Of a stretch of 37,536 bases of DNA, positions 34,401-37,536 are shown piece after piece (the stretch's first letter is position 1; each line of letters begins with the position of its first letter). The stretch covers positions 1-37,536 of the forward strand of contig JAIPGO010000030.1 in NCBI GenBank assembly GCA_021736135.1. The letters run 5' to 3'. The notes beneath the pieces were generated by a model. That model saw only the letters and a program-made list of their open reading frames with translations. It did not search any database and had not been told where the DNA came from. The translations under genes and the position numbers were made by a program. This stretch comes from Candidatus Cloacimonadota bacterium. GTDB lineage: Bacteria > Cloacimonadota > Cloacimonadia > Cloacimonadales > TCS61.

Positions 34401-34623
34401 TAAGACCCATCAGAAATGAGCCGTCTGCATTTGTGTAAGTACTATCAGTATTTGCAGAAGCACTGGCAGCAGTGAAAAGAATTTTAATCCCTTCATGATT
34501 TTCTTCTCCATCCAGGTAACAAAAGCCGTCAATTGCTGCAAAACGAGTATCAGCAAACACCGATTGTGAACCAACTAATAATAGTGTCAAAATGATAAAG
34601 TAAATAATTTCTCTCTTTTTCAT
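31474..34623 (-). CDS. Beta-helix, PKD and dockerin surface protein
   Basis: The protein has 1049 residues. In order it has: a signal peptide (1-24); a carboxypeptidase-regulatory-like Ig domain (about 28-110, NADGSFLMGLNEGIYNVQYSLEGW); a right-handed parallel beta-helix (about 140-450) of NosD-type repeats such as SSPTISNNTISNNSDGIYC; a CIDAGDPDS...DIGAFYF segment (506-531) common after such helices; three PKD domains (about 538-617, 622-703, 708-785, with FGDGG or FGDGD motifs); a further beta domain; and a type I dockerin (about 971-1035) with two calcium loops, DPDNNLVVDALDASLVLQYF and DVDGNGMVEAYDASLILQF. It is probably exported. No cohesin partner is in the window, and it lacks the YPNPFNP sorting domain used by the two plus-strand proteins. 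Confidence 0.88.
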   Translation of the reverse strand: MKKREIIYFIILTLLLVGSQSVFADTRFAAIDGFCYLDGEENHEGIKILFTAASASANTDSTYTNADGSFLMGLNEGIYNVQYSLEGWQTSAIPGEIEFFVDTTLEVVTLLALGIEITGSQNGVWLAGYTYNVMGDISISNGDSLTIEPGVTVKFMDHGSFTIYGKLVAIGTETDSIRFTSGQPTLNPNDWNSIIFENDSDDNSVISYSIIEYANRGIYCNCSYPAINNCLILDSSDTGIYCDYSSPTISNNALSNNNRGIFCFHSYPTITNNSISNNTIGIHCDHSSPNISNNTINNNNNDGIACYSSSSPIIDNNTISYNSDDGIQCDYSTPTISNNTISNNSDGIYCLWSNPVININKISYNYRGFKGHSSSPSISNNTINNSFIGISCDGSSSTIRNNTISDNTRGISCNYDSHLRIRNNIFNVNEISLFLENVTSALEYNIFWLNNYNGYGSGNEMPLAFGEIVAVNTNGDSCDTYCNLFMDPMFEDPGNLDFTITEDSPCIDAGDPDSLYTDPDGTIADIGAFYFDQGSLAPVINDFTGEPVEGSAPLVVQFTQDITGPVTEYHWFFGDGGTSSLPNPVKIYPFPGTYSVSLAATGPGGTDLMTKTDYITVLELQIPPDAEFSATPLLGVMPLVVDFINMSSGEVDSLFWEFGDGGFSTEINPAYEYQNSGIYTISLTIYGPYGTDTETKEDYIEVIEPEEVIASFDVSGNYGCSPYPVTFINHSVGTIDSLLWDFGDGDISVEENPFHTYDGAGIYEAVLTVYGQFNTAIDTETITVELVEPVILAITDIPEDQGGWVNVNFTRSFYDTDTLRTAEGYTIEIETDNEWTGVNSIYGYGAEEYNVIAHTLYDSTAANNGLINFRIIAAMEEGNWVSAIEQGYSVDNLAPIVPTELRFENGYLLWSEPIDSDFEYFSVFRDDDLLNNCIEPEICIVGIMGELCVCAYDCHGNASQMSEIITGGYPYGDPDNNLVVDALDASLVLQYFCLMEPEGTTLPWEEWRIEVADVDGNGMVEAYDASLILQFCVGYIDEFPVDSLMRRMK
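33350..33930 (-). repeat. Degenerate tandem repeat encoding beta-helix rungs
   Basis: About eight units of roughly 69 bp (23 codons) encode the rungs of the parallel beta-helix, with a core of SSPTISNNTISNN and GIYCD. The units are divergent but in register. The repeat also leaves long open frames on both strands, which are by-products of its composition. Confidence 0.75.
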
Positions 34624-34805
34624 TTTCTTTTCCCTCCTGAATTTATTCTTTATTTTCCCTATTTTATTTTATATATAATTAATTCTGTTTATTATGAAGA
34701 TCATAAAGATAATTTTCTGGTATTTAAATTTATTATATTTAGCAAAATCATGATCACAAGATGCATCAGAACTAATTTCACTATCGTTTTACAACTTATA
34801 GAAAA

Positions 34806-34832
34806 ATAATATTTCCTATTCAATCTTGTCAA
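34806..34832 (-). promoter_or_regulatory. Possible promoter for the dockerin gene
   Basis: On the minus strand TTGACA at 34832-34827 is followed by TATTAT at 34811-34806 after 15 bp, or TTATTT after 17 bp. It lies about 185 nt before the start codon, implying a long AT-rich leader (34624-34805) in which I see no other feature. Confidence 0.35.
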
Positions 34833-34899
34833 ATATAATTAAGATTAATTTAACATCCCCCGAAATTTTTAAATATCTCTCCTATTGTTGAGTTTCATT

Positions 34900-35086
34900 T
34901 CCCTGAAAGGGATATATTCGTATAGCGTAAGGTTGGCTCGGTACTCCGAGACTACCTTATGAATGATGCATTTCCTCCCACCCCATCGGCGCGCAGCGCC
35001 GATGGGGTGGGGGAGGGGCTCATTTTTTACATAAGGTAGCACCTTCTGTGCAACCTAACGCTATACAAATATATCCCGTACCGGGA
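34900..35086. repeat. Nested palindromic element, copy B
   Basis: A symmetric structure. Outer hairpins are at 34900-34912 (tccct/aggga) and 35074-35086 (tcccg/cggga). The 27-nt arms at 34909-34935 and 35051-35077 pair at 25 positions. Small hairpins lie at 34937-34950 (ctcgg/ccgag) and 35039-35051 (gcac/gtgc). Inner arms at 34952-34961 and 35030-35039 match perfectly over 10 bp. The apex has a perfect 13-bp stem (34980-34992 with 34996-35008) extended on both sides by C- and G-rich runs to about 34974-35016. The outer hairpins overlap the long arms by 3-4 bases, so the two pairings are mutually exclusive. The plan matches copy A at 78-216. No ORF lies inside. Confidence 0.7.
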
Positions 35087-35207
35087 ATTATAAGAGATAA
35101 ATCCTAAATATTACTCTATTAAATAACAAGTTAACCCATAGGATGAATAATTAAAACGTGGGGATGCCTGTTTATCTCTCTCTCGAAAAATACAAGTGAT
35201 TTCGTCT

Positions 35208-35300
35208 CCGAAATCCGATACTCGAAACTTGATATTCGTGAAAAGAATTGATTAACGACACACGAAGTGAAGCTTAATTTTCAATTTTCAATTTTCAATT
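35208..35300. repeat. 7-bp periodic islands
   Basis: At 35208-35242 five units read ccgaaat, ccgatac, tcgaaac, ttgatat, tcgtgaa. At 35278-35300 ttttcaa occurs three times. The first island has the same opening word as that at 30701. The stretch 35087-35207 shows nothing recognisable. Confidence 0.6.
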
Positions 35301-35329
35301 AAAAAAAGGGGCTTCCGCCCCCTTTTTTT
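35301..35329 (-). terminator. Strong intrinsic terminator
   Basis: A run of seven A, a GGGG stem, a short loop around cttccg, a CCCCC stem and seven T. It overlaps the stop codon of the 162-residue gene on the minus strand. The A and T tracts make it usable from both directions. Confidence 0.9.
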
Positions 35330-35816
35330 AAGCTGCCACTATCGGATTATTCAAAGTAGCCAGATCAAGACCGCAGGTTGGCAGTCCTGCTGCAATGATC
35401 AGGTTACCCACGTTAGGTGCTGCGGTACCCAGAAGGTCACCGGCTTCACCACCGAAATTATCAACGGTTAAGGTCTTAAGATCAAAGCTCGATGCCTCAC
35501 CGGCGGCAAAGCATCCTTTAATAAAAAGATTGAAATCACTAAGATCTCGAATCTCATTATGACCGGGCTGCTGCGTTTCATTCCAGGCATCTGCATATAG
35601 CTGCATATCTGCCTGGAAACTGGCATCTGCATCAGGCCACGTCGTGGTTACTGCACGACATTCATTTCCGAACTCTACTTGATGGTCAGTGAAACTTTGC
35701 GGGTAAACATATATCCGCATGTACGTTAATCCGAACTTGTTCTTGTAAGGCATTGCTACATGTCCTTGCGTATAGCCGGAATAGTACTGGTACAGTAAGC
35801 TTGGTTTGGCGAACAT
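35328..35816 (-). CDS. Unrecognised 162-residue protein
   Basis: I chose ATG 35816 because a GGAGG ribosome-binding site lies just upstream; an in-frame start at 35888 would add 24 residues (beginning MKLKCHQNDF) from what looks like the leader. There is no signal peptide or membrane segment. The protein is aromatic-rich at the N-terminus (LLYQYYSGYTQGHVAMPYKN), has a conserved-looking centre (WPDADASFQADMQLYADAWN) and ends in a small-residue tail (AAPNVGNLIIAAGLPTCGLDLATLNNP). I recognise no family. A strong ribosome-binding site, a hairpin-rich leader and a perfect terminator suggest an independently and perhaps highly expressed gene. It stands alone in a gene-poor region; a structural or mobile-element role cannot be excluded. 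Confidence 0.7.
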   Translation of the reverse strand: MFAKPSLLYQYYSGYTQGHVAMPYKNKFGLTYMRIYVYPQSFTDHQVEFGNECRAVTTTWPDADASFQADMQLYADAWNETQQPGHNEIRDLSDFNLFIKGCFAAGEASSFDLKTLTVDNFGGEAGDLLGTAAPNVGNLIIAAGLPTCGLDLATLNNPIVAA

Positions 35817-35970
35817 TTTTTCCTCCAGGTTATTGCCCCAAAAATGACTTCGTGCACTAAAATCATTTTGATGACATTTTAGCTTCATTACATCTTACCG
35901 AAAGTCGGTACCTGCTTCCGGTGTTAACGAAGCCGGATCAATAGCAATTTTATAGTCAAAAATATGTCAA
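35817..35970 (-). promoter_or_regulatory. Promoter and hairpin-rich leader of the 162-residue gene
   Basis: On the minus strand TTGACA at 35970-35965 has only a weak -10 (TGCTAT after 18 bp). Downstream are two inverted repeats: gcttc/gaagc at 35914-35933, flanked by two CCGG, and a perfect 6-bp hairpin taccga/tcggta with a 3-base loop at 35896-35910. A 3'-proximal GGAGG precedes the start. The leader could be a regulatory RNA, but neither hairpin has a U-tract, so it is not a simple attenuator. Confidence 0.4.
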
Positions 35971-36002
35971 GTACTATATTTAATAATGATTTAAGCCTTC
36001 AT

Positions 36003-36042
36003 ATAAATTCATAAGAATTCATATAAATTCATAATATTTCAT
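36003..36042. repeat. 10-bp periodic island
   Basis: Four units read ataaattcat, aagaattcat, ataaattcat, aatatttcat. It is AT-rich and non-coding. Confidence 0.6.
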
Positions 36043-36069
36043 AGAAAAAAGTTTTTAAAAAAAGTGAGA

Positions 36070-36214
36070 CTTCACTTCGTTCAGCGTGAGTAGTGAGAAG
36101 TGAGAAGTGAGAAGTGAAGATTGTAACCACGAATAACACTAATCTTCACGAATAATCTTCTATTGTCTTTTTATTACAAATCACGAATCACTAATCACGC
36201 TGAACGAAGTGAAG
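36070..36214. repeat. 20-bp perfect inverted repeat enclosing periodic DNA
   Basis: The 20-nt arm at 36070-36089 is the exact reverse complement of 36195-36214 (core cgctgaacgaagtgaag on the right arm). The 105 bp between hold gtgagaa units at 36086-36120 (period 7), a word pair built on cacgaataa near 36129-36155, and aatcacg/aatcact units at 36179-36199 (period 7). A third copy of the right arm with two mismatches is at 36957-36976. It resembles a small non-autonomous element but shows no obvious target duplication. Confidence 0.55.
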
Positions 36215-36275
36215 CCCCTTTTACATTCTTGACTCATGAAATGCGAAGCATATTTCACTGGGTTTACATTTCCTT

Positions 36276-36416
36276 CTCACGACTCACGACTTACGATTCT
36301 TAACCATTAACGATTAACGACTAACAACTAACGATTAACGACTAACGATTAACGACTAACGATTAACAACTAACCATTAACGACTAACGATTAACGACTA
36401 ACAACTAACGATTAAC
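36276..36416. repeat. Heptanucleotide tandem array
   Basis: The core at 36306-36416 is 15 full 7-bp units plus a partial one, all of the form a(t/c)taac followed by g, a or c. The array decays leftward through attctta, acttacg and actcacg while keeping the 7-bp register. It is the longest such array in the window and ends 13 nt before a promoter. Confidence 0.9.
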
Positions 36417-36429
36417 TTCCAAAATGTTA

Positions 36430-36459
36430 TTGACAAACTTTGCATATACAACATATTAT
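36430..36459 (+). promoter_or_regulatory. Sigma70-like promoter of the HTH gene
   Basis: TTGACA at 36430-36435 and TATTAT at 36454-36459 are separated by 18 bp, about 100 nt before the ATG of the small helix-turn-helix gene. This is the best promoter match in the window. Confidence 0.55.
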
Positions 36460-36557
36460 TGTTTCGCGTTAAATATAGCACTGCCATAAGTGTTAATTTG
36501 CATTGCGAGGGGTTTGTTTTTCATATTTATCAGAATTAATTTAGAGGATGGTGCAAA

Positions 36558-36737
36558 ATGGAGCGCAATGCATTTTTGACAGTTGGTGAAGCAGTGAAAA
36601 TTCTGCACGTCACCAGAAGAACAATATATAAATATTGTTTTTCCGGACGACTGGAAAGCACAAAACCAGCAGGAAAAATCTACATCACCCTGGAAAGCGT
36701 TTTAAGATTCCTAACCGAACAAACAACAGAGAAATGA
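36558..36737 (+). CDS. Small excisionase-type helix-turn-helix protein
   Basis: The protein has 59 residues. The sequence FLTVGEAVKILHVTRRTIYKY followed by SGRLESTKPAGKIYIT and LESVLRFL is the HTH_17/MerR-like excisionase fold: helix-turn-helix, a wing with the usual G-K/R-I-Y-I strand, then a short helix. A GAGG ribosome-binding site lies about 11 nt upstream. Such proteins are excisionases of mobile elements or small regulators. No integrase is next to it in the window. It stands alone between periodic repeats. Confidence 0.75.
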   Translation: MERNAFLTVGEAVKILHVTRRTIYKYCFSGRLESTKPAGKIYITLESVLRFLTEQTTEK

Positions 36738-36789
36738 TCACACTTGTGTAAAATGAGGGGCAAAGGAATGCTTATGGGAATTGATATTG

Positions 36790-37079
36790 ATTCGTGATTC
36801 GAGACTCGTGACTTGTGATTCGATAATTTCACAATTTTCGCCTCTTCGCCTCTTCGCCTCTTCTCTTCTTTCTCCCTTTCGATTTGTCAATCCTCCAACA
36901 ATCTAACCTTCCAACCCTCCAACCCTCTGGTTTTTAAACGACTAACGATTCACGATTCACGCTGAACAAAGTGAGGACATTTTCGCACTTTCGTGTCTTC
37001 GTGCCCTCGTGATTTCGTCTCCCGTCTCCCGTCTCCCGGTTTTGTATTTCATTTTACTTTTTACATTTTACATTACTTC
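36790..37079. repeat. Run of 7- and 8-bp periodic islands
   Basis: Consecutive islands: 36790-36824 period 7 (attcgtg, attcgag, actcgtg, acttgtg, attcgat); 36839-36862 period 8 (cgcctctt three times); about 36893-36925 period 8 (cctccaac, aatctaac, cttccaac, cctccaac); 36941-36968 period 7 (actaacg, attcacg, attcacg, ctgaaca); 36981-37020 period 8 (tttcgcac, tttcgtgt, cttcgtgc, cctcgtga, tttcgtct); 37021-37041 period 7 (cccgtct twice, cccggtt); 37052-37079 period 7 (ttttact, ttttaca, ttttaca, ttacttc). No gene is credible here. Confidence 0.7.
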
Positions 37080-37105
37080 AACTCCCGCCGAACGCAGTGA
37101 GGCAA

Positions 37106-37536
37106 TCATACCTCCGAAAATGGCGAATCAGCATCATTATATCCAAAGGGATCAACGAAATGGTCTCTTGTATTTCTGGTTAATGCCCGCGCCCTGTTTT
37201 TATGAATGTTATCTAATTCACTAAGATAATGCCAGTTGGGTATATCTATCCTGAAATCATTCAAAATTGTGTCCAGATTAAGATGCATCTGTTTTGGTAT
37301 CTTCCAGGCTGTTTTAGAAACACGATATACTAAGGAAAGCAATTCTTTTTCTGAGAGCGGCTCATGAATTTGTAAAATATCATTAAGCGTAGGAGGAGTA
37401 GTTATATGTGCATAATCATAATGGCAATAACGGCTGGTATAAGTTAAAAGTAATCTGTCCCAGGTCAAAAATATCTGTGCCCTGTTATTCTGCAGAGAAT
37501 TATATTTTAGATATGTCAGCAGATTTATATCATTAA
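37106..37536 (-). CDS. Partial ORF of unknown function (5' end beyond window)
   Basis: The frame is open from the right edge of the window to a stop at 37106, about 142 codons, so the true start lies outside. A TTG at 37468 is only an internal leucine. The visible C-terminal part is rich in Leu, Tyr and Asn (ILQIHEPLSEKELLSLVYRV, IPNWHYLSELDNIHKNRARAL) and looks like a real, mostly helical protein. I recognise no domain. The sequence ends SPFSEV, close to periodic DNA. Confidence 0.6.
   Translation of the reverse strand, partial: NDINLLTYLKYNSLQNNRAQIFLTWDRLLLTYTSRYCHYDYAHITTPPTLNDILQIHEPLSEKELLSLVYRVSKTAWKIPKQMHLNLDTILNDFRIDIPNWHYLSELDNIHKNRARALTRNTRDHFVDPFGYNDADSPFSEV

Noticed and set aside
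36306-36416. Regular array taken as a possible CRISPR
   Set aside because: Units are 7 bp and contiguous, with no spacers and no cas genes nearby.

Overview
This AT-rich window probably comes from a diderm (LPS-bearing) bacterium of the FCB group. Candidatus Cloacimonadota is my best guess, made from memory. The clues are two secreted proteins ending in a YPNPFNP-type C-terminal sorting domain like that of Por/type IX secretion substrates, a gingipain-like C25 protein, a dockerin-tailed beta-helix/PKD surface protein, a complete MoxR-DUF58-Bat cluster, and an envelope-heptose nucleotidyltransferase. I saw no rRNA, tRNA or CRISPR array.

Layout. Positions 1-482: non-coding, with a nested palindromic element and a promoter. 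Positions 483-7362 (+): two secreted proteins with the C-terminal sorting domain, separated by a 0.6 kb non-coding stretch. Positions 7575-25036 (-): 21 co-directional genes whose gaps never exceed 15 nt and which often overlap. In transcription order they are der, plsY, purF, a heptose-1-P adenylyltransferase, rseC, folB, folK, a GlmU-type pyrophosphorylase, a HIT protein, a LytR_C protein, rsfS, argS, a phosphodiesterase, moxR, DUF58, a membrane protein, and batA to batE. Housekeeping genes (translation, ribosome assembly, purine, folate, phospholipid and envelope precursors) thus lead into an envelope-stress/Bat module. Positions 25421-26041 (+): a small lipoprotein, convergent on a four-gene minus-strand group at 26038-30587 (DUF4476 protein, transketolase, lipoate-protein ligase, secreted propeller).

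Positions 30.6-37.5 kb are gene-poor: one 1049-residue beta-helix/PKD/dockerin protein, one compact unrecognised gene with a hairpin-rich leader and a strong terminator, a 59-residue helix-turn-helix protein, and a partial ORF running off the right edge.

The most unusual content is non-coding. (1) Nearly every intergenic stretch holds short degenerate tandem islands with unrelated unit sequences but the same period, mostly 7 bp and sometimes 8-10 bp. (2) Two elements, at 78-216 and 34900-35086, share a nested architecture: outer arms, small terminal hairpins and a GC-rich apex hairpin. (3) A perfect 20-bp inverted repeat brackets one 7-bp island, and its arm recurs nearby. (4) The stretch after the dockerin gene resembles a degenerate group II intron 3' end. 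These were found by eye; no search or folding program was run.
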